In this document: positions 1-8,863 of the stretch, piece by piece
Layout of the letters: every line of letters begins with the position of its first letter
Position numbering within the stretch: the stretch's first letter is position 1
Assembly: GCF_014621695.1 (NCBI RefSeq)
Contig: NZ_CP061281.1
Span: 5,208,001-5,272,000, forward strand
DNA: 64,000 nt
Source: Streptomyces xanthii
Lineage (GTDB): Bacteria > Actinomycetota > Actinomycetes > Streptomycetales > Streptomycetaceae
Direction: 5' to 3'
Program-made: the position numbers and the translations under genes
Notes under the pieces: generated by a model
The model's input: the letters and a program-made list of their open reading frames with translations, nothing else
Told to the model about the DNA's origin: nothing
Databases searched by the model: none

Positions 1-1170
1 CGCGCCGAACGCCCGCGCGTGATGCGCCCGGGCCGCGTCCCGCCCGCCCTCGCCGAGCGGTGACAGGATCCGCACCAGCCAGGCCGCGTCCCGGTACGGC
101 ACCGCGTTCGGCGCGGGCCGCGCCAGCGCGCCGCCCAGGTGGTTGAGCTGCACGACGTGCATGCCGTCGGCGCCGGGCCCGCACGCGGTGAACAGCTCGG
201 TGACCCCGCCGAGATCGAGCGCGTCCAGGAACACGCTGTCCCCGTAATAGGGGTGCGGGAAGTCCGGGTCGCTGTGAATGGTGTGGCTGTCCCCGTACGG
301 CATCTCGCGCACGGTGTCGGAGAGCGCAGGGCCGAGCGCGGCCCGCAGGGGCGCCACGAGCCGCTCGCCCTCCTCCGCGCCGCCCGTGAAGGCGATCCGT
401 ACGGAGACGAGGTACGTCCCGCGCAGGTGGGGCGGCATCGACGGCAGGTCCGGGTAGACGAGCGCGGCGAGCGACGAGGTCAGGGTGTCGGGGACGGTCG
501 CGGCCCAGCGCGTGTACTCCCGCACGATGCCGGCGGGGCCGGTGACCCGGCCGTCGTAGCCGAGGGAGCCCCCGTAGAGCCGGGTGACCGGGACCAGGCC
601 CACCTCGATCGCGGTGACGACGCCGAGGTTCGCGCCGCCGCCGAGCAGGCCGTGGAAGAGCCCGGGGTCGCTGTCGGCGGTGACGTGGCGCAGGACGGCG
701 TCGGCCGTCACCACGTCCACCGAGCGCACGTGGTCGGCGGTGTAGCCGAACTCCCGCGCCAGGATGCCCAGTCCACCGCCCAGCGTGTAGCCGACGGCGC
801 CGACGCTCGGCGCCGAGCCGTTCAGCGGGGCGAGTCCGTGCGGGGCCGCGGCCTCGGCGACCGCGCCCCAGCGGGCGCCCGCGCCGATCCGGGCCGTACG
901 CGCCACCGGGTCCACCGTGACGGTGTCCATCCGGCGCGTGCTGACGAGGACGCCGCCCTCGGCCGAGTCCGGCAGCCCGTGTCCGGTGGCCTGCACCCCG
1001 ACGGGCAGTCCGGCGGCCGCCGCGTGCGCGACGGCGGCCACCACGTCGTCCGGCCCCGACGCGGTGAACACCACGTCGGGGCGGAGGGCGAAGCCGGTCT
1101 GGAACCCGGTGGTCTCGTCGTCGTAACCGGCGTCACCGGGCCGGAGAACAAGGGTCTCTGCAGTGGTCAT
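1..1170 (-). CDS. FAD-binding oxidoreductase (PCMH/berberine-bridge type), 3' end outside window
   Basis: A flavin-dependent oxidoreductase that probably oxidises a small alcohol, sugar or alkaloid-like substrate; the substrate cannot be read from sequence. It starts at ATG 1170-1168 and stays open for 390 codons to the left edge, so about 50-80 C-terminal residues are missing. Residues about 25-195 form the FAD-binding half: ATGHGLP around His64 (the usual covalent FAD histidine position), GGGLG at 131-135, and GGGANLGVV near 177-185. At the position where bicovalent family members carry a second flavin-binding Cys (the GxCPxVG region, near 119-124) this protein reads GSAPSVG, so at most one covalent flavin bond is expected. 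The last residues seen (PNAVPYRDAAWLV) look like the start of the BBE C-terminal segment. The next gene upstream (permease) is on the same strand, but its stop at 1217 lies 46 bp before this start, so the two may be co-transcribed. Confidence 0.85.
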   Translation of the reverse strand, partial: MTTAETLVLRPGDAGYDDETTGFQTGFALRPDVVFTASGPDDVVAAVAHAAAAGLPVGVQATGHGLPDSAEGGVLVSTRRMDTVTVDPVARTARIGAGARWGAVAEAAAPHGLAPLNGSAPSVGAVGYTLGGGLGILAREFGYTADHVRSVDVVTADAVLRHVTADSDPGLFHGLLGGGANLGVVTAIEVGLVPVTRLYGGSLGYDGRVTGPAGIVREYTRWAATVPDTLTSSLAALVYPDLPSMPPHLRGTYLVSVRIAFTGGAEEGERLVAPLRAALGPALSDTVREMPYGDSHTIHSDPDFPHPYYGDSVFLDALDLGGVTELFTACGPGADGMHVVQLNHLGGALARPAPNAVPYRDAAWLVRILSPLGEGGRDAARAHHARAFGA

Positions 1171-1216
1171 ACGGGCACTGTGCCCGCATAACCTGACAGG
1201 TTCCGTCAGCTTTCGG

Positions 1217-2686
1217 TCAGCGTTCCACCGAGTCGGCGACCCGGTCCTCGACCGGCGCGGCCGCGGGCTGGGCGGCGCCCTTCTTCAGCCGCTCCCGCAC
1301 CAGCGAGAAGCCGACCACGAACACCGCGACGAGGAGCGACAGCAGCACCTGCTCGCGGCCTGCGTCGTCGGTGAGCATGTAGACGAGGACGAAGGAGATC
1401 GCCGCGATCGTCGCCCAGGTCAGGTAGGGGAAGAGCCACATCTTCACGACGAGCTTCTCCGGCTGCTCGCGCAGGATGATGCCGCGCATCTTCAGCTGGG
1501 TGAAGCAGATGACCAGCCACACGAACAGGGCGACCGCGCCGGAGGAGTTGAGCAGGAAGTTGAAGACGGTGTCCGGCCACTGGTAGTTGAACCAGACGGC
1601 GAGGAAGCCGAAGACGACGGAGCCGAGGATCGCGGCCCGCGGCACACCCCGCGAGGTGGTCTTCGCGAACGCCTTGGGCGCGTCACCGCGCTGGCCGAGC
1701 GAGAACGCCATGCGGGAGGCCGTGTACAGGCCCGAGTTGAGGCAGGACAGGACGGCGGTCAGCACGATGACGTCCATGACCTGACCGGCGTGGGGGATGC
1801 CGATCGAGTTGAGCGCGGCGACGTACGAGCCCTCGTCCACGATGGACTTGTCGTTCCAGGGCAGCAGCGTCAGGACGATGAAGATCGAGCCCAGGTAGAA
1901 GATGCCGATGCGCCAGATCACGGAGTTCGTGGCCTTGGTGACGGCCTTCTGCGGGTCCTCGGACTCACCGGCGGCGAGCGTGACGATCTCGGAGCCCATG
2001 AACGAGAAGACGACCATCAGCACACCGGTGAGGATCGCCCCCGGCCCCTTGGGGAAGAAGCCCCCGGCGTCGGTGAGGTGCGCCAGGCCGCTGCCCGGGT
2101 TGTCGGAGCCCGGCAGCAGGCCGAACACGGCGAGCAGGCCGACGACCACGAACGCGCCGATGGCGACGACCTTGATCCCGGCGAACCAGAACTCGAACTC
2201 GCCGTAGGAGCCGACCGCGGCCAGGTTCACCGCGGTGAGCACGAGCATGACGAGCAGGGCCCAGCCCCACTGCGGGACGGCCGGTATCCAGCCGTTGAGG
2301 ATCTTCGCCCCGGCGGTCGCCTCCACGGCGAGCACCACGACCCAGAAGAACCAGTACAGCCAGCCGATGGAGAAGCCGGCCCAGCGCCCGAGCGCCTGGT
2401 CGGCGTAGGCGGAGAAGGAGCCGGAGGTGGGGCGGGCGGCGGCCATCTCGCCCAGCATCCGCATCACGAAGACGACCATCGCGCCGACCAGCGCGTACGA
2501 GATGAGGATGGCCGGTCCCGCGGCGGCGATGCCGGAGCCGGAGCCGACGAAGAGGCCGGCGCCGATGACGCCGCCGATGGCGATCATCGACAGGTGCCGG
2601 TTCTTCAGGCCGGCCTTGAGGCCGTCGCCGCTGTCCGGCGATCCGCTCTCGAGGGTGTCCGTGGTGGGGGCTGACTGCGTTGTCAT
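1217..2686 (-). CDS. Amino acid permease of the APC family (GABA/aromatic permease-like)
   Basis: An integral membrane transporter that imports an amino acid by proton symport. 489 residues, about 12 hydrophobic segments, the family's usual size. The first membrane segment carries the APC signature IGGVIGAGLF (residues 37-46), followed by GEMA at 79-82 and the PTSGSFSAYA loop. The N-terminal 27 residues are polar and Thr/Ser-rich; the C-terminus is basic, then Ala/Pro-rich. Start ATG 2686 has an AGGAC ribosome site seven bases upstream. It is transcribed divergently from rpiB across a 173-bp spacer that is AT-richer just upstream of this gene (2700-2745), a likely promoter. The substrate is not certain: GabP, AnsP and aromatic permeases are hard to tell apart by eye. 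Confidence 0.9.
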   Translation of the reverse strand: MTTQSAPTTDTLESGSPDSGDGLKAGLKNRHLSMIAIGGVIGAGLFVGSGSGIAAAGPAILISYALVGAMVVFVMRMLGEMAAARPTSGSFSAYADQALGRWAGFSIGWLYWFFWVVVLAVEATAGAKILNGWIPAVPQWGWALLVMLVLTAVNLAAVGSYGEFEFWFAGIKVVAIGAFVVVGLLAVFGLLPGSDNPGSGLAHLTDAGGFFPKGPGAILTGVLMVVFSFMGSEIVTLAAGESEDPQKAVTKATNSVIWRIGIFYLGSIFIVLTLLPWNDKSIVDEGSYVAALNSIGIPHAGQVMDVIVLTAVLSCLNSGLYTASRMAFSLGQRGDAPKAFAKTTSRGVPRAAILGSVVFGFLAVWFNYQWPDTVFNFLLNSSGAVALFVWLVICFTQLKMRGIILREQPEKLVVKMWLFPYLTWATIAAISFVLVYMLTDDAGREQVLLSLLVAVFVVGFSLVRERLKKGAAQPAAAPVEDRVADSVER

Positions 2687-2859
2687 GCACGGGTCCTTAG
2701 ATCTGGTGCAAACGAGCGTTCACATTCAAAGCACGACAAGGCCCCCAGCGGAACCCCTGAGTCCGGATCGTTGCCAAGCCCGTACCGGCGGCTCCCTCCC
2801 GCGCGCGCCACCGCACCCGGAGGCGGCCCCCCGGCCCCCGGCGTGCCACACTCGGACGC

Positions 2860-3348
2860 ATGCGCGTGTACCTCGGCTCGGATCATGCCGGCTACGAACT
2901 CAAGAACCACCTGGTCGAATGGCTCAAGGCCCACGGCCACGAGCCCGTCGACTGCGGGCCCCACATCTACGACGCCCTCGACGACTACCCGCCCTTCTGC
3001 CTCCGCGCCGCGGAGAAGACGGCCGCGGACCCGGACGCCCTGGGCATCGTGATCGGCGGCTCCGGCAACGGCGAGCAGATCGCCGCGAACAAGGTGAAGG
3101 GCGTCCGTGCGGCCCTCGCCTGGAGCGAGCAGACCGCGGCCCTCGGCCGCGAGCACAACGACGCCAACGTCATCTCGATCGGCGGCCGCATGCACACCCA
3201 GGAAGAGGCGACGAAGTTCGTCGAGATCTTCCTGAGCACGCCGTACTCCGGCGAGGAGCGGCACCAGCGCCGCATCGACATGCTCTCGGCCTACGAGACC
3301 ACCGGCGAGCTCCCCCCGATCCCGGACCACCACCCCGAGCAGGCCTGA
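2860..3348 (+). CDS. rpiB: Ribose-5-phosphate isomerase B
   Basis: Interconverts ribose 5-phosphate and ribulose 5-phosphate in the pentose phosphate pathway; cytosolic. 162 residues, typical for the RpiB/LacA-LacB fold. GSDHAG at residues 6-11 and GGSGNGEQIAANK at 66-78 form the phosphate-binding and active-site loops. As in actinobacterial RpiB, the loop has Glu (E72) where the E. coli type uses a catalytic Cys. The conserved H-N-D-A-N-V-I-S stretch near residue 105 is present. The start ATG has no strong ribosome site; TACCTCGG follows immediately and transcription may begin at or near the ATG, as is common in this genus. It lies 109 bp before the nei-type gene on the same strand. Confidence 0.95.
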   Translation: MRVYLGSDHAGYELKNHLVEWLKAHGHEPVDCGPHIYDALDDYPPFCLRAAEKTAADPDALGIVIGGSGNGEQIAANKVKGVRAALAWSEQTAALGREHNDANVISIGGRMHTQEEATKFVEIFLSTPYSGEERHQRRIDMLSAYETTGELPPIPDHHPEQA

Positions 3349-3457
3349 CCCCCGTCGACCCCGCTCCAGGAGACCGCGCCCGTGGGGCGCTCCGGGAGCG
3401 GGGTCCGGTGCGGATGCCGAGAACGACAACCCCACGGACCCGAGGAGACCGACGGCG

Positions 3458-4279
3458 ATGCCCGAGGGCCACACGATCCACCGCCTGGCCCAGGACCACG
3501 CCGCACGCTTCCGGGGCACGAGAACCCAGGTCACCAGCCCCCAGGGCAAGTTCTCCGACGCCGCCGCACTCCTGACCGGCCAGGAACTGACCCGCACCGA
3601 GGCCCACGGCAAGCACCTCTTCCTCGGCTTCGGCCCCGAGGACTCCTGGGTCCACATCCACCTCGGCCTCTTCGGCAAGTACACCCTCGGCGAGACCCCC
3701 GCCCCGCCCCCCACCGACACGGTCCGCCTGCGCCTCGTCAACGACACGCACTACTCGGACCTGCGCGGCCCCACCACCTGCGCCCTCGTCACGGACGCCG
3801 AGAAGCAGGCGATACACGACCGCCTCGGCCCCGACCCGCTGCGCCCCGCCGACGGCCCCGCCAAGGCGTACGCCCGGATCTCCCGCAGCCGCACCACGAT
3901 CGCCGCGCTCCTCATGGACCAGAAGATCGTCGCCGGCGTCGGCAACGTCTACCGGGCCGAGGTCCTCTTCCGTCACGGCATCGACCCGTACGTCCTCGGC
4001 CGCGACATCGGTGAGGCCCGCTTCGCACAGCTCTGGGACGACCTCGTCGCCCTCATGCGAGAGGGCGTCCGCCACAACCGCATCGACACGGTCCGCCCCG
4101 AGCACACCCCCGAGGCGATGAACCGCCCGCCCCGCGTCGACGACCACGGCGGCGAGGTCTACGTCTACCGGCGGGCGAACCAGCCCTGCCACCTCTGCGC
4201 CACCGAGATCCGCACCGCCGAACTCGCGGCCCGCAACCTCTTCTGGTGCCCCACCTGCCAGCCCGCCGGCGCCCGCTGA
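3458..4279 (+). CDS. Fpg/Nei family DNA glycosylase/AP lyase
   Basis: Base-excision repair enzyme that removes oxidised bases and cuts the abasic site by beta,delta-elimination. 273 residues, standard length. After the initiator Met, Pro2-Glu3 supply the catalytic N-terminal amine and acid (MPEGHTIHR is the Nei-type opening). The conserved Lys in AHGKHLF (about residue 52) is present. The helix-two-turn-helix segment contains MDQKIVAGVGNVYRAE near 150-165. The C-terminal zinc finger is complete: CHLC, 16 residues, then CPTC. Start ATG 3458 is preceded by GAGGAG ten bases upstream. MPEGHT rather than MPELPE argues for the endonuclease VIII (Nei) group rather than Fpg/MutM. Confidence 0.92.
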   Translation: MPEGHTIHRLAQDHAARFRGTRTQVTSPQGKFSDAAALLTGQELTRTEAHGKHLFLGFGPEDSWVHIHLGLFGKYTLGETPAPPPTDTVRLRLVNDTHYSDLRGPTTCALVTDAEKQAIHDRLGPDPLRPADGPAKAYARISRSRTTIAALLMDQKIVAGVGNVYRAEVLFRHGIDPYVLGRDIGEARFAQLWDDLVALMREGVRHNRIDTVRPEHTPEAMNRPPRVDDHGGEVYVYRRANQPCHLCATEIRTAELAARNLFWCPTCQPAGAR

Positions 4280-4391
4280 ACGTCCCCTTCTGATCCCGGC
4301 CCGACCCGCAACCGGGTACGGTGCCCGGAAAGGGGGACAAGTGGGACCACCCGTGCGCAGGTCCAGGCCGCACGGATAGGGTCCACGAGCA

Positions 4392-5564
4392 ATGGCGGTA
4401 CGACGAGAACGGCACGGGCGCGAACAGCGCGCGGAGGCCGACACGCTTCCGGCCCGGTTGAAGATGCGCATGCACCGGGTCCGCACCGCCCTGCGCAAAT
4501 CCGGCGTCGACTACTTCCGCGGGGACGGCTCCGACTGGATCGCCCTCGTCGGCCTCCTGTTCACCGTGCCGGTCATCGCCTGCCTCACCATCCTCGACCC
4601 CGTCTGGTGCTCGCCCGCCGTCCTCGTCCTGCCGATCGTCGCCGGCGGACTGCTGCTGCGCCCGGCCAGCCTGCTCGGCCTGTACGCGGCGGCGGCCGTC
4701 GCCCTCATCGTCGAGTCCGTGCAGCTCGGCCCCTACGCCGAGCGCACCGCCGCGGTCACCCCCGGCACCGTCCTCACCGTCGCCGCCTGCGGCTTCTTCG
4801 GGCTGCTCATCGCCCAGTTCCGCAGCCGCGTCGGCGTGCCCTGGCGGCGCGGCGGCACCATGCTCTTCGACCTGCGCGAGCGGATCCGCACCCAGAGCCG
4901 GCTGCCCAAGCTGCCGCAGGGCTGGCACCGCGAGATGGCGCTGCGCCCGGCCGGCGGCCAGTCCTTCTCCGGCGACTTCGTGGTCGCCGCCCGCACCAAC
5001 AACGGGCGCACGCTGGAGGTCGTCCTCACCGACGTCTCCGGCAAGGGCATGGACGCGGCGTCCCGGGCCCTCCTGCTCGCCGGAGCGTTCAGCGGCCTGC
5101 TCGGCTCGCTCCCGCCGCACGCCTTCCTGCCGGCGGCCAACGGCTACCTGCTGCGCCAGGACTGGGACGAGGGCTTCGCGACCTCCATCCACCTCGTCCT
5201 CGACCTCGAATCAGGCGACTACGAGCTCTACTCGGCCGGCCACCCGCCGGGCCTCCAGCTCAACGCGGGCACGGGCCGCTGGGAGGAGAAGGCCGCGGAG
5301 GGGCCGCTGCTCGGGGTCTACGACGGCGCCGAGTTCGACGCGATCAAGGGGACCCTGCGCCCCGGCGACGTGCTGATGCTCTTCACCGACGGACTCGTGG
5401 AGACCGCCGACCGGGACATCTCCGAGGGCATCGACCGTCTCACCGGCGAGGCCGACCGCTACGTCACCGGCGGCTTCCACGGCGCGGCCTGGCACCTCAT
5501 CGAGGCGGTGGCCAAGGACGTCAACGACGACCGGGCGCTGCTCCTGATCTGCCGCGACGCGTAA
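4392..5564 (+). CDS. Membrane-anchored PP2C-type serine phosphatase (SpoIIE domain)
   Basis: A Mg/Mn-dependent protein phosphatase of the RsbU/SpoIIE type, which normally dephosphorylates anti-sigma-factor antagonists. 390 residues: basic N-terminal tail, three to four membrane segments between about residues 50 and 140, then a cytoplasmic PP2C_SIG domain from about 170 to the end. The metal-binding acidic motifs are visible: SGDF, LTDVSGKGMDA, FTDGLVE and NDDRALLLI. YSAGHPPG, a hallmark of the family, is also present. No PAS, GAF or anti-sigma kinase domain is fused to it. The substrate is not encoded next door. The start is preceded by TAGGGT about ten bases upstream, a -10-like element that would give a short leader. 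Confidence 0.9.
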   Translation: MAVRRERHGREQRAEADTLPARLKMRMHRVRTALRKSGVDYFRGDGSDWIALVGLLFTVPVIACLTILDPVWCSPAVLVLPIVAGGLLLRPASLLGLYAAAAVALIVESVQLGPYAERTAAVTPGTVLTVAACGFFGLLIAQFRSRVGVPWRRGGTMLFDLRERIRTQSRLPKLPQGWHREMALRPAGGQSFSGDFVVAARTNNGRTLEVVLTDVSGKGMDAASRALLLAGAFSGLLGSLPPHAFLPAANGYLLRQDWDEGFATSIHLVLDLESGDYELYSAGHPPGLQLNAGTGRWEEKAAEGPLLGVYDGAEFDAIKGTLRPGDVLMLFTDGLVETADRDISEGIDRLTGEADRYVTGGFHGAAWHLIEAVAKDVNDDRALLLICRDA

Positions 5565-5834
5565 CGCTCCGCTGGGTCTGATCCGGCCCCGCCCCGTCCT
5601 GCCGTGCCGCGGCCGTCCACGCGACCTTCCCCGGGTGGGGCGTCTCGCGCAGTTCCCCGCGCCCCTGGAAGGCAGCGGCTTCGCCGCGCCTTCCCCCGAC
5701 ACCAGGCTCCCCGCGCCTTGATCGGGGAAATGCGACCCGAAGGGTCTGCATTTCAGGGGCGCGGGGAACTGCGCGAGAAGCCCCACCGGCCCGCAACCGC
5801 CGACGAACCAGCGGACCCACGGCGACCTGGCGAC
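5565..5834. repeat. Intergenic palindromic element, copy A of the GCGCAGTTCCCCGCG family
   Basis: The gap between convergent genes holds two facing arms: CGCGCAGTTCCCCGCGCCCC at 5646-5665 and its reverse complement at about 5754-5775. Between the arms lie GGCTTCGCCGCGCCTTCCCC and GATCGGGGAAATGCG, both found at the same places in the copy at 23709-23923. The element could act as a bidirectional terminator for the phosphatase and antiporter genes, or be a small non-autonomous mobile palindrome. No gene is seen here. Confidence 0.85.
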
Positions 5835-7022
5835 CTACACCCCGGCGCCGACCCGCCCCTCATCCCGCACAGAAGGGGACCGCACCGGCATGACCCGCCC
5901 CAGCCAAGCGGACCGCCCCGCCGCCATGGGCCCGAGCACGGCGAGCACCAGCACATATCCGGCGATGAAGGGCGAGAGCCGCGCGTCGAGCCCCGCCCCC
6001 GCCGCCATCGTCGCGAGAATCAGCGCGAACTCCCCCCGGGCGAGCAGCGTCGTGGAGACGTTCGCCGCGGCCTGAGGCCCGAACCCGTACACCCGGGCCG
6101 CCCCCATCCCCGCCAGCACGTTCATCACCAGCGTCAGAGCGACAGCGATCAGCACGGGCCACAGCACACTCGGCAGGTCCCCGGGATCGATCGACAGCCC
6201 GAACGCGAAGAAGAAGATCGCGCCGAACGCGTCCCGCAGCGGATGCACCAGCGTCCGGATCCGGTCCCCGGACGCGGTCGAGCCCAGCATCAGGCCGACC
6301 ATGAACGCCCCGATCGCGTCGGCGACCCCGAACCACTCGGACACCCCGGCCACGAACACGGCCGCGCCGAGGAAGGAGATGACCAGGAGCTCGTCGTCCT
6401 TGACGGCGAAGAGCCGCCCCACGACCCGCGTCCCGAACCGCGCCGCGAGCGCGAGCAGCAGCAGGAACCCGAAGGCCTTCCCGCCGTCGAGCACGGCGGC
6501 GGACAGTGAGTCGGCGCCCGACAGGATCGGCTGGAGCGCCGCGAGGTACAGCGCGAGGAAGATGTCCTCGACCACGATGATGCCGAGGATCGGCTTGGTC
6601 TCCGGGTTGCCGAGGCGCCCGGTGTCGACGAGCACCTTGGTGACGATGGCGGACGAGGAGATGCCGAGCACCCCGGCGAGGACCAGGGCCTCGGAGGTCC
6701 CCCAGCCGAGGGCGAATCCGAAACCGAGGCCGGCGCCGACGTTCAGCGCGAGGTACGTCCCGCCCGCGAGGGCCATCTTGCGGCCGCCCTCGCGCAGGTC
6801 GTCCACGTGGAACTCGAGGCCGAGGTAGAAGAGCAGCAGGACCAGGCCGAGCGCGGAGAGCATCTCCAGGTCGTGCGGGTCCGAGAGCAGGACGACGCCC
6901 GGCGTGTGCGGGCCGAGCAGGATCCCGGCCAGGATGAACAGCGGGATGGTGGGGAGTCCGATGCGTCCGCCGAGGCGGGCGAGGACGGCGGCGGCGAGAA
7001 AGGCGCCGCCCATGGCGATCAA
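5835..7022 (-). CDS. Cation:proton antiporter (CPA2/Kef-type membrane domain)
   Basis: An integral membrane monovalent cation/proton exchanger of the Na_H_Exchanger family, with about 12 hydrophobic segments over 395 residues. Family features include GLPTIPLFILAGILLGP near the N-terminus, the YLGLEF segment, and the ISSSAIVTKVLVDTG loop. It ends soon after the last membrane segment, so there is no fused TrkA-N/C domain and no separate regulatory subunit beside it. The start is doubtful. TTG at 7022 or ATG at 7013 are the first standard starts, but the strong AAGGAGG site at 7050-7056 lies 27 bases from the TTG and only nine bases from an in-frame ATC at 7040-7038 (see findings). The transported ion is not determinable. 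Confidence 0.88.
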   Translation of the reverse strand: MIAMGGAFLAAAVLARLGGRIGLPTIPLFILAGILLGPHTPGVVLLSDPHDLEMLSALGLVLLLFYLGLEFHVDDLREGGRKMALAGGTYLALNVGAGLGFGFALGWGTSEALVLAGVLGISSSAIVTKVLVDTGRLGNPETKPILGIIVVEDIFLALYLAALQPILSGADSLSAAVLDGGKAFGFLLLLALAARFGTRVVGRLFAVKDDELLVISFLGAAVFVAGVSEWFGVADAIGAFMVGLMLGSTASGDRIRTLVHPLRDAFGAIFFFAFGLSIDPGDLPSVLWPVLIAVALTLVMNVLAGMGAARVYGFGPQAAANVSTTLLARGEFALILATMAAGAGLDARLSPFIAGYVLVLAVLGPMAAGRSAWLGRVMPVRSPSVRDEGRVGAGV

Positions 7023-7182
7023 GGTGTCTGCGTGTCCGATGGGCCCGTTCCTCCTTGGTCGAGAAGGTGATCCCGAACTTTGGTCAAGGGATCGTCAAGA
7101 AAGCGTCAATACTTAGCTTACCAAACGACTTTTCGGGGTCGTGGGGCCGTGCGCGGGACGGCTGTCGGCCTAGGCTCGCTCC

Positions 7183-7623
7183 ATGCGGACGCTGACCCTG
7201 GCAGAGATCGAGACCCTGGCCCGGCAGGCCCACGCGGCCCAGACGGACAAGGCCGGCCGCCCCTACGCGGAGCACCTCGCGGCCGTGGCCGGGGGAGTCG
7301 AGCGGCGCGGCGGCACCCCGGACCAGATCGCCGCCGCCTGGCTCCACGACGCCGTCGAGGACGACGCCCTGAGCTCCGACTGGCTGGACTCCGCCCCGCT
7401 TACGGACACCACAAAAGAAATCGTCCGCGCGCTCACCAAGCGCGCGGACGAATCTCCGCAGACCTATGCCCGTCGCATCCTCGACACCCCGGGCGCCCGC
7501 CTCGTCAAGGAGGCGGACCTGGCGCACAACGCCGACCCGGCCCGCCTCGCCGTGCTGGACGAGCCGACCCGCACCCGGCTGACCGCCAAGTACGCGAACA
7601 TGCGCGCCCTTCTCGGGCTCTGA
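7183..7623 (+). CDS. Small HD-domain hydrolase resembling the (p)ppGpp hydrolase domain of SpoT
   Basis: 146 residues, a stand-alone HD domain. Metal-binding positions can be followed: His17 in QAHAAQTDKAG, His31 in YAEHL, His55-Asp56 in WLHDAVED, and Asp112 within KEADLAHNADP, the counterpart of VKLADRLHN in RelA/SpoT. This spacing and the ED pair after HD resemble small alarmone hydrolases (MESH1-like), so hydrolysis of (p)ppGpp or another nucleotide is a fair guess, not a demonstrated role. There is no synthetase, TGS or ACT domain. TAGGCT lies 13 bases before the ATG, suggesting a nearly leaderless transcript. It is divergent from the antiporter. Confidence 0.8.
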   Translation: MRTLTLAEIETLARQAHAAQTDKAGRPYAEHLAAVAGGVERRGGTPDQIAAAWLHDAVEDDALSSDWLDSAPLTDTTKEIVRALTKRADESPQTYARRILDTPGARLVKEADLAHNADPARLAVLDEPTRTRLTAKYANMRALLGL

Positions 7624-7654
7624 ACGCAGGCGGCCGGAACGCAGCGGCCGCGGC

Positions 7655-8812
7655 TCAGCGGCGCGAGCGGGCCAGCTCCGCCGCGTCCTTCTTGAACGCC
7701 CACTCCATCTTCGGCTCCATCGCGAACCGGAAGGCCCGCTGCACGGGCGGCGTGCACAGCAGCGTGACGACCGTCCCCGCGATCACCGTGACGGCGACCT
7801 CCCCGAGCGGCTTGTGGATCCACTCCGCGTCGAACCAGCCCCAGAACCGGGAGCCCTTCGCCAGGAAGCCGTGCAGCAGGTAGCCGTACAGCGTGCCCGC
7901 GCCCAGCACGGTGAACCACATCTTCCGCCCCGGCACCCACGCGAAGAAGCACGCGGTCAGGACCATCGAGCAGCCGAACAGGGCGAGCGTCATCACGACC
8001 CCGGCCCACCACGGCGCCCCCAGCTCCTGCGCGCTGTCGCGGTGGTAGAACCAGGCGGACGTCATGCGCGGCCCGGCCCAGTACGCGAGCGTGATCGCGG
8101 CCAGGAAGACCGGCACCGCGATGATCCGCACCTCGCGTCGCCGCACCAGCTGGAAGTGCTCCGGCTTGAGGAACAGGCCGAGCACGAAGAAGGGCAGGAA
8201 CTGCAGCACGCGCTGGAGGTCCAGGTCGTCGCCGATGTCGGGCGAGATCGAGGCCAGCATCGCGATGCCCAGCGCGACCGGGACCGGCCAGCGGATGACC
8301 TTCCACAGCGGTGTCGTGAGCCGCCACACGAACAGCGCGACCAGGAACCAGGTCAGGTACCAGGGGTCGAGCAGGCTGATCGGCTGCGACGGATCGTCGT
8401 CCGCGTACCGCTTGAAGAAGGTGTAGGCGATCTCGAAGATCACGTACGGCACGGCGACGCCGGTGATCAGTCGCCGCAGCCGGTCGGGCCGCATGTCGAA
8501 ACTGCGCGAGAAGTAGCCGGACACGATGATGAACGCCGGCATGTGGAACGTGTAGACGACCATGTAGAGCGCCTCGGCGGCGCGGCTGCCGTCGGTCAGG
8601 GGCTCCCAGGAGTGGCCCATCGCGACGAACACGATCGCCAGGTACTTCGCGTTGTCGAAGAACGCGTCCCGCTGTTTGGGGGCGGGGGCCGCCGGGGAGG
8701 CGGGTGCGGGGCGCGGATCGTGCGGGGCTCGGGGGGAGGGCGTCGCGTCCACGGTCGGTGCGGCCGGAGGCAGCGGCTGACTGCGGTGCGACCCGTGCGC
8801 AGTGCGGAACAT
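7655..8812 (-). CDS. Membrane acyltransferase (acyltransferase family 3, OafA-like)
   Basis: An integral membrane O-acyltransferase predicted to acylate a sugar or other envelope component; its acceptor is unknown. 385 residues from ATG 8812. Residues 1-50 are Pro/Ala-rich and cytosolic-looking, followed by FFDNAKYLAIVFVAMGHSWEPL, which begins the membrane domain; about ten hydrophobic segments follow. An in-frame upstream ATG exists at 8863, but the 17 codons it would add include TTA, AGA, GTT, AAT and ACA, unlike coding DNA here, so that stretch is more likely the promoter and leader. TAGGGT lies just before ATG 8812. The C-terminus is basic and cytosolic. The gene converges on the HD gene with a 31-bp gap. 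Confidence 0.85.
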   Translation of the reverse strand: MFRTAHGSHRSQPLPPAAPTVDATPSPRAPHDPRPAPASPAAPAPKQRDAFFDNAKYLAIVFVAMGHSWEPLTDGSRAAEALYMVVYTFHMPAFIIVSGYFSRSFDMRPDRLRRLITGVAVPYVIFEIAYTFFKRYADDDPSQPISLLDPWYLTWFLVALFVWRLTTPLWKVIRWPVPVALGIAMLASISPDIGDDLDLQRVLQFLPFFVLGLFLKPEHFQLVRRREVRIIAVPVFLAAITLAYWAGPRMTSAWFYHRDSAQELGAPWWAGVVMTLALFGCSMVLTACFFAWVPGRKMWFTVLGAGTLYGYLLHGFLAKGSRFWGWFDAEWIHKPLGEVAVTVIAGTVVTLLCTPPVQRAFRFAMEPKMEWAFKKDAAELARSRR

Positions 8813-8863
8813 CTGAGGCACCCTAGTGGCGCCTGTGCGATTTCGTAAAACTCTCGACGTCAT

